A DNA stretch of 64,000 bases from Actinoplanes octamycinicus (GCF_014205225.1 NZ_JACHNB010000001.1:1612001-1676000), one strand, 5' to 3'; shown: positions 24,340 through 33,427, counted from the first letter of the stretch. Translations and numbers: made by a program. Notes: generated by a model from the letters alone, not told the origin.

Positions 24340-25467
24340 TTACAGCCAGCCGTTGCGGCGGAAGGCCCGATAGAGAACGACGGTGATCACTGAGAGCAGG
24401 GCCACCAGGCCGGGATAGCCGTACTGCCACTTGGTCTCCGGCATGTACTCGAAGTTCATCCCGTAGACGCCGGCGGCGGCGGTCCACACCGTGGCGATAC
24501 CGGCCCAGGCGGCGATCTTGCGCATGTCGTTGTTCTGGTCCACGGTCACCTGGGCCAGCCGGGCCTGCAGGATCGAGTTGAGCAGGTCGTCGTAGGAGGA
24601 GACCTGCTCCACCGTCCGGGTCAGGTGGTCCTGCACGTCCCGGAAGTAGCGGCGGATCTCCTTGGGCACCACGCCCTGGCTGGCGATGATCCCGGAGAGC
24701 GGCCGCTGCAACGGCACCACCGCCCGGCGGAACTCCACCAGCTCCCGCTTGAGCTGGTAGACCTGCTGGATCGGGGCGCTCTTGTCGCGCGAGAAGACGC
24801 CCTCCTCGATCAGGTCCAGGTCCGCCTCGACCTGCTCGGCCACCTCGAGGTAGTGGTCGACGACGCGGTCGGTGACCGCGTAGGCCACCGCCCACGGGCC
24901 CTGCTCCAGCAGCTGGGCGCGCTGTTTCTCCAGGTCGGCGCGGACCGGCGACATCTCGGACGCGTCGCCGTGCCGGACGGTGATCACGAACCGGTCACCG
25001 ATGAAGATCATCATCTGGCCGGTCTCGACCACCTGGGAACTCTCGGTCAGCTCCTGGTGCGGCACGTACCGCGCGGTCCGCAGCACCAGAAAGTGCACGT
25101 CGCCGAACTGCTCCAGTTTGGGCCGCTGCTCGGCCTTGACGGCGTCCTCGACGGACAGCTCGTGCAGCCCGTAGGTCTGCGCGATGGTCGTCATCTCGTG
25201 CTCGGACGGCTGGTGCAGGCCGAGCCAGACGAAGGCGTCGTCGCGCCGGCGGGCCTCGGCGAACGCCTGGTCCGGGGTGAACGCGCCGGGAATCCGCTCG
25301 CCGGCCACGTAGACCCCGCAGTCGACCACCGCGGAGCCGTCCGGACCGGCCTCACCGGACTGCTGACCGGCGTCCGTGGAGCCGAGGAAACGGTTCATCG
25401 CCCGGGCCGCCCAGGCCTTGGACAACGGCCGGCCACGACCCCACGTGGTGTTCTCGCGGTCGCTCAT
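24340..25467 (-). CDS. corA: Magnesium/cobalt transporter CorA
   Basis: A 375-residue protein: large cytosolic N-terminal domain, a long stalk helix and two C-terminal membrane segments with the signature YGMNFEYMPE ahead of the last span. CorA pentamers conduct Mg2+ (also Co2+ or Ni2+) inward. The ATG at 25467 has GGGGGAGGTT 4-5 nt upstream. It precedes eccB by 9 bp on the same strand. Confidence 0.95.
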   Translation of the reverse strand: MSDRENTTWGRGRPLSKAWAARAMNRFLGSTDAGQQSGEAGPDGSAVVDCGVYVAGERIPGAFTPDQAFAEARRRDDAFVWLGLHQPSEHEMTTIAQTYGLHELSVEDAVKAEQRPKLEQFGDVHFLVLRTARYVPHQELTESSQVVETGQMMIFIGDRFVITVRHGDASEMSPVRADLEKQRAQLLEQGPWAVAYAVTDRVVDHYLEVAEQVEADLDLIEEGVFSRDKSAPIQQVYQLKRELVEFRRAVVPLQRPLSGIIASQGVVPKEIRRYFRDVQDHLTRTVEQVSSYDDLLNSILQARLAQVTVDQNNDMRKIAAWAGIATVWTAAAGVYGMNFEYMPETKWQYGYPGLVALLSVITVVLYRAFRRNGWL

Positions 25468-25633
25468 GCCAACCTCCCCCGGTTGTCCCCGACAAACCAA
25501 TCGAGGCTACTTCGTCGGGGAGGCGGGGAGTACGGCCGGGCGGGCCGCCGTCGGTCGGCGGGGGGTCAGACCATTCGCGGCCCACCCGGACGGTTCCTGT
25601 GTTCCCCGAACCGCCCGGGCGGAAACGCGTGAC

Positions 25634-26728
25634 TCAGGCGCGAACCTCGTCGATGGCCGCGGCGAGCCGCCGGACGCCCTCGTCGATCTGGTCCACGGTG
25701 ACCGCGGAGTAGGCCAGGCGCACCGAGCTGTGCCCGCCCTCCAGCAGGAAGTCGCTGCCCTTGACGATCGCGACACCCTTCTTCATGGCCGCCGGGAAGA
25801 GCTTGTCCACGTCGACGTCGCCGGGCAGGTCCACCCAGAGGAAGTAACCGCCGTCCGGCTCGGTGAAGGTGGCGCCGGGGATGTGCTTGCGGATCGACTC
25901 GGCCAGCACCTTGGCCCGTTCGCCCAGAGCCGAGCTGACCTTCTGGACCGACTTCTCGATGTCGCCGGAGACGCAGAACTGGTGGACGATCGCCTCGGAG
26001 ACCATGCCCGGGGAGATGTAGAGGTTGGTCGCCTTCTTCGCGATCGCGTCGATCAGCGCGGCCGGGCCGACCAGGTAGCCGACGCGCACGCCGGGGCAGA
26101 CCGTCTTGGTGAAGCTGGAGGCGTGCACCACCAGGTTGTTCGTGTCCATCGACAGCATCGAGGGCAGCGGCTCGCCACGGAACCGGATGTCCACGTACGG
26201 GTCGTCCTCGAAGATGATGAACTCGTACTGCTCGGCCAGCGCGAGCAGCGCCCGGCGCTTCTCCGCGGAGAGGGTGAGACCGGCCGGGTTCTGGTAGTTC
26301 GGGATGATGTGCGCCAGTTTCGGGCGGACCCCGGACTCCAGCAGCGTGCGCAGCTCGTCGATGTCGATGCCGTCCGGCCGCAGCGTCACCTGGTGCACCT
26401 TGGCGCCCAAATTCTGCAGGTTGAGCAGCGTGCGGTCGTAGGTCGGCTTCTCCACGACCACGTCGTCGCCGGGCTGCACCAGGTGGCCGAAGAGGAACGC
26501 GTCGGCCTGCAGCGAGCCGTTGGTCACGATGACCTGATCCGGCGAGACACCGTGTTTGTCGGCGATCCACTTCCGCAGCGGGAGGTAACCGACGGACGTG
26601 CCGTACGCGGTGACCCCGGCCGGATCGGCGTCGAAGGCACGGGCCGCGGCGGCCTTCAGGCCCTCCACGTCGACGATGTCCAGCGACGGAGCACCACGGG
26701 CGAACGAGATGAGCTGCTCTGCGGTCAT
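25634..26728 (-). CDS. PLP-dependent class I/II aminotransferase
   Basis: A 364-residue fold-type I enzyme. Visible are TNGSLQADAFLFGHL, the NYQNPAGLTLS motif, the cofactor-binding EDDPYVDIRF and the Schiff-base Lys in SSFTKTVCPGVRVG. It resembles aminotransferases of the 2-aminoadipate/MocR-catalytic group; the substrate is not predictable. It is divergent from the nucleotidyltransferase operon across 72 bp and could take part in the same pathway. Confidence 0.88.
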   Translation of the reverse strand: MTAEQLISFARGAPSLDIVDVEGLKAAAARAFDADPAGVTAYGTSVGYLPLRKWIADKHGVSPDQVIVTNGSLQADAFLFGHLVQPGDDVVVEKPTYDRTLLNLQNLGAKVHQVTLRPDGIDIDELRTLLESGVRPKLAHIIPNYQNPAGLTLSAEKRRALLALAEQYEFIIFEDDPYVDIRFRGEPLPSMLSMDTNNLVVHASSFTKTVCPGVRVGYLVGPAALIDAIAKKATNLYISPGMVSEAIVHQFCVSGDIEKSVQKVSSALGERAKVLAESIRKHIPGATFTEPDGGYFLWVDLPGDVDVDKLFPAAMKKGVAIVKGSDFLLEGGHSSVRLAYSAVTVDQIDEGVRRLAAAIDEVRA

Positions 26729-26800
26729 GGTGCCAGCTTAGAAGTGAACGGTGGGTATCCTTCCGGGGCACACCCCTTTTCCACTTGGAAGGACCCACCC

Positions 26801-27532
26801 ATGATCGGTCTGGTGCTTGCCGCCGGCGCCGGGCGCCGCCTGCGCCCGTACACGGATACGCTGCCGAAGGCGCTCGTCCCGGTCGACGGGGAGACCACGA
26901 TCATGGACATCTCGCTGCGGAACCTCGCCGCGGCCGGGCTGACCGACGTGACCATCGTCGTCGGCTACTGCGCGAGCGCGGTGGAGGAGCGGGTCGAGGC
27001 GTTCCAGAACAAGTACGGCGTGAAGATCTCCCTGGTGCACAACGACAAGGCCGAGGAGTGGAACAACGCCTACTCGCTCTGGCTGGCCCGGGACCACTTC
27101 GCGCAGGGCGCCCTGATGGTCAACGGCGACACCGTGCACCCGGTCAGCGTCGAGCAGACGCTGCTCGCCAACCGGGGCCCGAGCATCCTGCTCGCCGTCG
27201 ACAACGTGAAGAAGCTGGCCGACGAGGAGATGAAGACCGTCTTCGACGCGGACGGCCAGCTCACCAAGATCACCAAGCTGATGGAGCCGTCCGAGGCCTT
27301 CGGTGAGTACATCGGTGCCAACATCATCGAGGCGTCCGCCGCGTCCGCCCTGGCCGACGCGCTGAAGACGACGTTCGAGCGGAACCCGGACCTGTACTAC
27401 GAGGACGGCTTCCAGGAGTACGCGAACCGCGGTGGCGAGGTCCGCGCGGCGACCATCGGCGACCTGCCCTGGGTCGAGGTGGACAACCACGACGACCTGG
27501 CGAAAGCCCGGGACATCGCATGCCGCTACTAG
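26801..27532 (+). CDS. Sugar/polyol-phosphate nucleotidyltransferase
   Basis: A 243-residue NTP-transferase with the N-terminal signature LAAGAGRRLRPYTDTLPKAL, the metal-binding MVNGDTVHP and a C-terminal EVDNHDDL typical of the phosphocholine/inositol-phosphate cytidylyltransferase branch. It would activate a phosphorylated alcohol with a nucleotide, probably CTP given the CDP-alcohol phosphotransferase two genes on. The start has GGAAGGA upstream. It overlaps the next gene by 13 bp. Confidence 0.87.
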   Translation: MIGLVLAAGAGRRLRPYTDTLPKALVPVDGETTIMDISLRNLAAAGLTDVTIVVGYCASAVEERVEAFQNKYGVKISLVHNDKAEEWNNAYSLWLARDHFAQGALMVNGDTVHPVSVEQTLLANRGPSILLAVDNVKKLADEEMKTVFDADGQLTKITKLMEPSEAFGEYIGANIIEASAASALADALKTTFERNPDLYYEDGFQEYANRGGEVRAATIGDLPWVEVDNHDDLAKARDIACRY

Positions 27533-28581
27533 CCCGTAGCGTCCAGACCCCGCTGCACATCGACGTGCGGCGGGGCGCGGTCGCCGACCTCGGCCGGATC
27601 CTGGCGGACGGCCGGATCTCGGCGGGCGGGGACGTCGCCGTGGTGGTCGGTCCCGGGCTGGGCGAGCGGATCGTCGACCTGCTGCGCCCGTCGCTGCAGT
27701 CGGCGAGCGTCTACGTCACCACCGGCGGCACCCTGGACGCCGCCCTGGAGCTGGCCGACAAGCTGCGCTCGGGGAACTTCGACGCGGTGGTCGGCATCGG
27801 CGGCGGCAAGACGGTGGACACCGCGAAGTACGCCGCCAGCCGCTGGGGCCTGCCGATGGTCTCGGTCGCCACCAGCCTGGCCAACGACGGCATCGCCTCG
27901 CCGGTGGCCAGCCTGATCAACGACGGGATCAAGGGGTCGTACGGGGTGCACATCCCGTTCGGCGTGATCGTCGACCTGGACTTCGTGGAGAACGGGCCGG
28001 AGCGGGTCAACCGGGCCGGCATCGGCGACGTGATCAGCAACATCAGCGCGCTGGCCGACTGGGAGCTGGGCCGCCAGGTGCGCGGCGAGCCGGTCGACGG
28101 CATCGCCGCCTCGCTGTCCCGGATGGGCGCCGAGGCGATCCTGTCGATGCCCGGCGACCTCAGCGACGACGCGTTCGTCACGGTGCTCGCCGAGGCGCTG
28201 ATCTCCAGCGGCCTGGCGATGGCGGTCAGCGGCAGCAGCCGCCCGTGCAGCGGCGGCTGTCACGAGATCATCCACGCCACCGACTCGCTCTTCCCGGACA
28301 CCGCCTCGCACGGCGAGCTGGCCGGGCTGGGCGCGCTGTTCTGCACCTTCCTGCGCGGCGACGAGCGTCGCTTCGGCCAGATGGCCGACTGCCTGGCCCG
28401 GCACCAGCTCCCCCGGACCCCGTCCGACGTGGGGCTGGACGCCGACCAGTTCGTGCAGGTCATCGAGTTCGCGCCGCGGACCCGGCCGGACCGCTACACC
28501 ATCCTCGAGCATCTGGCGATGTCGCCGGACGAGATCCGCCGACAGCTGGCCGAGTATGAGCTCGCCCTCGCGGCCCGCTGA
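27520..28581 (+). CDS. Iron-containing alcohol dehydrogenase, sn-glycerol-1-phosphate dehydrogenase-like
   Basis: A 353-residue protein. NAD-binding GIGGGKTVDTAKYAA and LANDGIASPVASL, and the metal region GSSRPCSGGCHEIIHATD, fit the glycerol-1-phosphate dehydrogenase (AraM/EgsA-like) branch, which reduces dihydroxyacetone phosphate to sn-glycerol-1-phosphate with Zn2+ or Ni2+. A Cys is present next to the metal region where relatives usually have other residues. Overlaps on both sides (13 and 26 bp) put it in one translation-coupled operon. Confidence 0.82.
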   Translation: MPLLARSVQTPLHIDVRRGAVADLGRILADGRISAGGDVAVVVGPGLGERIVDLLRPSLQSASVYVTTGGTLDAALELADKLRSGNFDAVVGIGGGKTVDTAKYAASRWGLPMVSVATSLANDGIASPVASLINDGIKGSYGVHIPFGVIVDLDFVENGPERVNRAGIGDVISNISALADWELGRQVRGEPVDGIAASLSRMGAEAILSMPGDLSDDAFVTVLAEALISSGLAMAVSGSSRPCSGGCHEIIHATDSLFPDTASHGELAGLGALFCTFLRGDERRFGQMADCLARHQLPRTPSDVGLDADQFVQVIEFAPRTRPDRYTILEHLAMSPDEIRRQLAEYELALAAR

Positions 28582-29287
28582 GCCGGGCGCCACGCCCACC
28601 GCGGCTGACTACTACGCGGTCAACCGCGGTGGCGGGCTGTTCAGCGAGGCGGTCAGCCAGCGGATCGGGGCGCGGCTGGCGGTCTTCGCGTACCGGAACA
28701 AGCTCAGCCCGACCGTGATGACGATCGGCAACCTGGGCATCGGCTGTCTCACCTCGTTCGTGGTGATCGCGACGGCCGGCCCGGTCGCCGACGGCCGGGT
28801 GTGGGGCTGGCTGATCGGTCTGATCGCGCTGGTCGGCTGGCAGCTGGCGTACGCGTTCGACTGCTCCGACGGCCAGCTGGCCCGGGTCACCGGCCAGACC
28901 AGCGTGGCCGGCGGCCGGCTCGACGTGCTCTGCGACGTGGCCGTGCAGTCCGCCCTGGTGGCCGCGCTCGCGTCGGTCGCCAAGGCGCAGGAGCCGGACA
29001 CCCCGGCCTGGCTGCTCGCCGGGTTCGCCGCCACCTGGATGGTCAACCTGGTCACCTCGGTGATGCAGGGCGGCGAGCAGGCGGCCAGCATGGTGACCAG
29101 CCGGTCGCTGCCGGTCCGGGCGGTCAAGCTGGTCCGCGATTACGGCGCGGTGATCGCCCTGGCCGGCCTGCTGCTCACCGTGGCTCCGCAGTGGACGGTC
29201 TGGTTCGTCGCGCTGTTCACCCTGGTGAACGCGGGGTTCCTGGCCGCCAGCATCGCCTTCACCGGGCGGACCGCCCTGCGCGGCTGA
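28556..29287 (+). CDS. CDP-alcohol phosphotransferase family membrane protein
   Basis: A 243-residue integral membrane enzyme with about six spans and the complete signature D-G-x2-A-R-x8-G-x3-D-x3-D (DCSDGQLARVTGQTSVAGG then RLDVLCD). These enzymes transfer a phosphoalcohol from CDP-alcohol or CDP-diacylglycerol. With an upstream nucleotidyltransferase and a glycerol-1-phosphate dehydrogenase, the substrate may be a CDP-polyol. It overlaps the convergent glycosyltransferase by 29 bp. Confidence 0.88.
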   Translation: MSSPSRPAEPGATPTAADYYAVNRGGGLFSEAVSQRIGARLAVFAYRNKLSPTVMTIGNLGIGCLTSFVVIATAGPVADGRVWGWLIGLIALVGWQLAYAFDCSDGQLARVTGQTSVAGGRLDVLCDVAVQSALVAALASVAKAQEPDTPAWLLAGFAATWMVNLVTSVMQGGEQAASMVTSRSLPVRAVKLVRDYGAVIALAGLLLTVAPQWTVWFVALFTLVNAGFLAASIAFTGRTALRG

Positions 29288-30440
29288 GCTCCGCGTAAAC
29301 CTCGATCAGCCGCTTCGTCAGCACGTCCGGATGGAAGTGGCGCAGATAGCGCTCGCGCGCCGCGGTCGCTGTCCGGGCGGCGCCGTCCCGCGCCACCGGC
29401 AGCGCCGCGGCCAGCGCGCCGACCTCCGGCCGGGCCAGCCAGCCGGCCGCGTCCGGGCCGTCGCCGATCATGTAGGGCACCCCGCCGACCGCGGTGCCGA
29501 GCACCGGGCGGCCCGCCGACATCGCCTCCAGAACCACCGTGGGCAGCACGTCCTCCCAGGTGGGGACGGCGACCACGACCGCCGACGCACGGCGCGCCGC
29601 GGTCATCCCGGCCCGGTCCAGCGGACCCAGGTAGCTGACGTCGGCGCGCTCGGCGGCGACCTGCTCGGCCAGCGGGCGCAGCTCGCCGTCGCCGGCGATG
29701 CGCAGCGTGCCGAGGGCGCCGTCCGGGTGCTGCCGCCAGGCGTCGAGCAGCAGGCCGAGGCCCTTCTCCGGGGAGAGCCGGGCGCCGTACAGGAAACCCT
29801 CGCCGAGCGGGGCGGGCTGACCCGGGTCGGGGAGGCCGTTGGGTTTGATCACGATGCGCCCGGCCGGGATGCCGTAGTCGGCGAGGTGCGCGGCGATCTT
29901 GTCGGTCAGCGCGATGTAGCGGTCCACCGAGCGCCAGGTGGGGCGGTGAACGGCCAGGGTGGTGGCCATGATCGCGCTCTGCGCGGCCGAGCCGCGGTAG
30001 CACCGGTTCTTGATCGCCGGCCAGCCGAGCAGCTTGCCGCGGCAGTCGTGGCAGTTGTGCCCGTCCCGGAAGTAGAGGCCGGAGGAGCAGACCTGCCGGT
30101 AGTTGTGCACGGTCTGGATGACCGGGACGCCGAAACGGTGGGCCGTTCTGATCACTCGCGGCGAAATAAGCGGATATGGGTTGTGCAAGTGCAGAATATC
30201 TGGTTTCTCCGCTTCGAGCAGCGCCGCCAGATCCCGCTGCGCCGCCACACCGAGCATCGGCGAGACCGGCAACAGCGCCTTCTGCCCCGCCGACATCGCG
30301 CCGATCGAGTCCGAGCTGCGCTGGAAGGACACCACTTCCAGGCCCGACGCGCGCAACTGCTCGATCTCGGTGTCGACGATGACGTTCTCCCCGGAGGGGA
30401 TCGCCTCGCGGTACCGGTTGTGTGCCACCACCACCTTCAC
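29259..30440 (-). CDS. Glycosyltransferase family 4
   Basis: A 393-residue GT-B enzyme: N-terminal acceptor half with ILHLHNPYPLISP and HNYRQVC, C-terminal nucleotide-sugar half with GARLSPEKGLGLLLDAW and the E-x7-E type motif VPTWEDVLPTVVLEAMSAG. A Cys cluster (VCSSGLYFRDGHNCHDC) between the halves is a known variation in capsule and O-antigen type glycosyltransferases. A role in surface-glycan synthesis is inferred, also from the glycosylphosphotransferase nearby. The GTG at 30440 is 8 nt after TAGCGT. Confidence 0.9.
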   Translation of the reverse strand: MKVVVAHNRYREAIPSGENVIVDTEIEQLRASGLEVVSFQRSSDSIGAMSAGQKALLPVSPMLGVAAQRDLAALLEAEKPDILHLHNPYPLISPRVIRTAHRFGVPVIQTVHNYRQVCSSGLYFRDGHNCHDCRGKLLGWPAIKNRCYRGSAAQSAIMATTLAVHRPTWRSVDRYIALTDKIAAHLADYGIPAGRIVIKPNGLPDPGQPAPLGEGFLYGARLSPEKGLGLLLDAWRQHPDGALGTLRIAGDGELRPLAEQVAAERADVSYLGPLDRAGMTAARRASAVVVAVPTWEDVLPTVVLEAMSAGRPVLGTAVGGVPYMIGDGPDAAGWLARPEVGALAAALPVARDGAARTATAARERYLRHFHPDVLTKRLIEVYAELSRAGRSAR

Positions 30441-30448
30441 GGGTCAGA

Positions 30449-30458
30449 ACGCTACCGT
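30449..30458. promoter_or_regulatory. Two head-to-head -10 hexamers overlapping by 2 bp
   Basis: On the minus strand TAGCGT (30454-30449) precedes the GT4 start by 8 nt. On the plus strand TACCGT (30453-30458) precedes the fpg start by 6 nt. The two genes start only 24 bp apart, so RNA polymerase can occupy one direction at a time. Confidence 0.5.
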
Positions 30459-30464
30459 GGACGG

Positions 30465-31328
30465 GTGCCCGAACTCCCCGAGGTCGAGGCGCTCGCCGCT
30501 TACCTGCGGGAGCGCGCGGTCGGCCACACCGTGCAGCGCTTCGAGGTGTCCTCGTTCAGCGCGCTGAAGACCTACGACCCGGCGCCGTCCGCGCTGACCG
30601 GCCTGCCGATCACCTCGGCCGGCCGGCACGGCAAGTTCCTGGACGTCGGCATCGGCCCCGAGGTGCACCTGGTCGTGCACCTGGCCCGGGCCGGCTGGCT
30701 GCACTACCGGGACGCGTTCAAGTCACCGGCCCCGCTCAAGCCGGGCAGCGGCCCGATCGCCATCCGGCTGCGGCTCGACGACGGCTCCGGCTTCGACCTG
30801 ACCGAGGCGGGCACCCAGAAATCCCTGGCCGCCTACCTGGTGCGCGACCCGCTGACCGAGGTGCCCGGGGTGTCCCGGCTGGGCCCGGACGCGCTCGCGG
30901 TCAGCCGCGACGAGTTCGCCGCCCGGCTGAGAGAGCGGAACGGCCAGGTCAAAGGCGTGCTCACCGACCAGGAGGTGCTGGCCGGGATCGGCAACGCCTA
31001 CTCCGACGAGATCCTGCACGTGGCGAAGATGTCGCCGTTCGCGCTGACCGGCAAGCTCACCGACGAGCAGATCACCACGCTCTACGAGGCGATGCGCGAA
31101 GTGGAGACCGACGCGGTCCAGCGCTCGGTCGGGCAGCGGGCGGCCGAGCTCAAGGGCGAGAAACGGGCCGGCATGCGGGTGCACGCCCGGACCGGCCTGC
31201 CGTGCCCGGTCTGCGGGGACACCGTGCGGGAGGTCTCCTTCGCCGACAAGAGCCTGCAGTACTGCGCCACCTGCCAGACCGGTGGCAAACCGCTCGCCGA
31301 CCGCCGCCTGTCCAAGTTGGTCCGGTGA
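30465..31328 (+). CDS. Fpg/Nei family DNA glycosylase
   Basis: A 287-residue base-excision repair enzyme. The N-terminal PELPEVE gives the catalytic Pro2 and Glu3. Helix-two-turn-helix residues around GVLTDQEVLAGIGNAYSDEIL and a C-terminal zinc finger CPVC...CATC complete the family. It removes oxidised bases (8-oxoG, formamidopyrimidines or oxidised pyrimidines) and nicks the strand. Distinguishing Fpg from Nei is not safe from motifs alone. The GTG at 30465 is directly behind a TANNNT hexamer. Confidence 0.93.
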   Translation: MPELPEVEALAAYLRERAVGHTVQRFEVSSFSALKTYDPAPSALTGLPITSAGRHGKFLDVGIGPEVHLVVHLARAGWLHYRDAFKSPAPLKPGSGPIAIRLRLDDGSGFDLTEAGTQKSLAAYLVRDPLTEVPGVSRLGPDALAVSRDEFAARLRERNGQVKGVLTDQEVLAGIGNAYSDEILHVAKMSPFALTGKLTDEQITTLYEAMREVETDAVQRSVGQRAAELKGEKRAGMRVHARTGLPCPVCGDTVREVSFADKSLQYCATCQTGGKPLADRRLSKLVR

Positions 31329-31420
31329 CCGCCGCGGCCGATATCGCCACCGCTCGCTTACGGACCGTGGCGGTAAGGATTGCTACCACAACGTCACCTT
31401 CTCTCCGGCCGATCCATCGG

Positions 31421-31426
31421 TATAGT
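31421..31426 (+). promoter_or_regulatory. Candidate -10 hexamer TATAGT for glycosylphosphotransferase
   Basis: TATAGT lies about 115 bp upstream of the chosen start at 31540, in the gap after fpg. No convincing -35 element was seen. Confidence 0.35.
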
Positions 31427-31539
31427 GGCCCGGTCCCTGGATACCGTTGTGACGCGAACGGGTGCCGGTGGACCCGACCACGATCCCGAGGTCGTGGCGG
31501 TGCGTAATCTTTTTCCGGATGCGGGAGGACGTAGGCGAA

Positions 31540-33114
31540 GTGACGACTAGCCTGCATCGCCCAACGACCGACAGCAGCCGGAGTAAACCCGTGGGGTACG
31601 ACAGCTTCGAGTGGCCGCAACAACAGCAGCAGCCACCGAGCAACGGCGTTCCCCGGTCCGCGTGGAACCGCCAGCACCGCCGGCTCTCCCGGTGGCACCG
31701 GCCGTACACCGCGGCCCTGGTCTTCCTCGACCTGATCTCCACGCTGGCGGCCAGCAAGATCGCCGACGTGTCCCTGGAGAAATCCAAGAGCGGTTTCCAG
31801 GACAAGAGCTGGCTGTTCCTGCAGGGCGCCGACCTGTTCAGCTTCTTCGCCTACGTCGTCCTGCCGCTCGGCTGGCTGCTGCTGCTCTGGACCAACGGCA
31901 CCTACGACCGCCGCTACCTGGGCCTGGGCAGCGAAGAGTTCAAGCGGATCGTGCGCACCTCGGTCACCGTGGTGGCCGCCGTGTCGCTGCTCGCCTTCGC
32001 CACCAAGACCGACCTGTCCCGCGGCACGGTCGCCACGGTGTCACTCTGCGCATTGCTGTTCATCCTGCTCTGCCGGGTCACCGCACGCCAGGTGCTGCAC
32101 CTGGCCCGACGCCGCACCGGGCACGGCGCGCACCGGATGATCCTGGTCGGCACGCTGCCCGAGGCGCTCGAGGTCTACACCGCGGTCACCCGCAGCCCGG
32201 CCGCCGGCCTGATCCCGGTCGCCATCCACATCACCGACGGTTACGCGGCCGCCCGCGGCATCGAGACGCCGGTCCCGGTCTACGCCGGCCGTGACGTGCT
32301 CTCGCTGGTCCGGGAGGTCGGCGCGGACACCATCGCGGTCTGCGGCTCGGCCAGCGCCGAGCCCGGCGAGCTGCGCCGCCTGGCCTGGCAGCTGGAGGGC
32401 ACCGGCGTCGACCTGGTGGTCGCGCCGCAGCTCACCGACATCGCCGGCCCCCGGGTGCACATCCGCCCGATCGAGGGCCTGCCGCTGCTGCACGTCGAGG
32501 AGCCCACCCTCTCCGGCCCCGGCTGGCTGGTGAAAAACCTGCTCGACCGGGTCGCCGCCGGCCTCGGCCTGCTGCTGATCAGCCCGATCCTGGGGATCAT
32601 CGCGCTCGGCATCCGGCTCTCCGACCCGGGCCCGGTCTTCTTCCGGCAGACCCGGGTCGGCCACGACGGCCGCACGTTCAAGGTCTGGAAGTTCCGGACC
32701 ATGTATGTGGACGCCGAGGAGCGCAAGGCCACCCTCGAAGAGCTCAACGAGTCCGACGGCATGCTCTTCAAGATGAAGCACGACCCGCGCATCTTCGCCT
32801 TCGGCCAGAAACTGCGCGCCACGTCGCTGGACGAGCTGCCCCAGCTGATCAACGTGCTCAAGGGCGAGATGTCGCTGGTCGGCCCGCGCCCGCTGCCCGC
32901 CGACGACGGCGACTACCTGGGCGACGTCCGCCGCCGCCTGCTGGTCCGCCCGGGCATCACCGGCCTCTGGCAGGTCTCCGGCCGCTCCGACCTGTCCTGG
33001 GACGAGGCGGTCCGGCTGGACCTGTACTACGTCGACAACTGGTCGCTCACCTACGACCTGAGCATTCTCTGGCGCACGATCTGGGTGGTCCTGAAGCGCA
33101 AGGGCGCTTACTAA
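31540..33114 (+). CDS. Exopolysaccharide polyprenyl glycosylphosphotransferase
   Basis: A 524-residue protein of the WbaP/CpsE type: four N-terminal membrane spans (about 50-170), a Rossmann-like CoA-binding region, one more membrane segment, then the catalytic bacterial sugar transferase domain (about 340-524) with WKFRTMYVDAEER, TSLDELPQLINVLKGEMSLV and GPRPLPADD. It transfers a sugar-1-phosphate to undecaprenyl phosphate, the first step of exopolysaccharide or capsule units. GTG at 31540 is preferred (GGGAGG upstream); ATG at 31519 and 31462 are alternatives. Confidence 0.92.
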   Translation: MTTSLHRPTTDSSRSKPVGYDSFEWPQQQQQPPSNGVPRSAWNRQHRRLSRWHRPYTAALVFLDLISTLAASKIADVSLEKSKSGFQDKSWLFLQGADLFSFFAYVVLPLGWLLLLWTNGTYDRRYLGLGSEEFKRIVRTSVTVVAAVSLLAFATKTDLSRGTVATVSLCALLFILLCRVTARQVLHLARRRTGHGAHRMILVGTLPEALEVYTAVTRSPAAGLIPVAIHITDGYAAARGIETPVPVYAGRDVLSLVREVGADTIAVCGSASAEPGELRRLAWQLEGTGVDLVVAPQLTDIAGPRVHIRPIEGLPLLHVEEPTLSGPGWLVKNLLDRVAAGLGLLLISPILGIIALGIRLSDPGPVFFRQTRVGHDGRTFKVWKFRTMYVDAEERKATLEELNESDGMLFKMKHDPRIFAFGQKLRATSLDELPQLINVLKGEMSLVGPRPLPADDGDYLGDVRRRLLVRPGITGLWQVSGRSDLSWDEAVRLDLYYVDNWSLTYDLSILWRTIWVVLKRKGAY

Positions 33115-33258
33115 GACCGGCAGATTCATGGACGCGCGTCCGCTGGGGTGCGGACCGCATGCTCCCGCGCGAGCCGGGCACGGCGATCTGGCCGCTGACG
33201 CGTCCAGAACGATCGCCGCACCCTTCATTGTCCGCGGCTGGTCACCGAAAACCCTGGC
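33112..33258 (+). repeat. Dispersed intergenic repeat, copy A
   Basis: About 147 bp directly after the glycosylphosphotransferase stop. It shares blocks with the copy split by the IS110 element (55134-55198 plus 56618-56712) and with a minus-strand copy at 62205-62354: TCCGCT-GGGTGCGGA, GGCGATCTGGCCGCTG, CGCGTCCA and a GCGGCTGGTCAC-like end. It contains an imperfect inverted repeat GGCGATC/GATCGCC. Confidence 0.75.
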
Positions 33259-33366
33259 GGCGGCCTCAAGTGGACAGCCCGCGATGTCCGAACTGGAAGC
33301 TGCGGGCGTACCGAAAGCTCTGAACAGCGGTCGGCCACGAAGTGCGAACCGCAAGCGGGCGGCCGG

Positions 33367-33375
33367 TTATCCACA
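33367..33375 (+). promoter_or_regulatory. DnaA-box-like TTATCCACA
   Basis: A perfect match to the 9-mer DnaA box, 53 bp before the LytS-type kinase start. Confidence 0.5.
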
Positions 33376-33427
33376 GGCGGGCGAGAGGGCATGGCGTAGA
33401 CCGCTCCGAGGCGTCAGGATCTGTGCC

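Noticed and set aside
33112..33427. Extension of the LytS-type kinase gene back to 33128
   Set aside because: The upstream frame runs through the dispersed repeat and has no conserved domain; the membrane helix begins right after the GTG at 33428.
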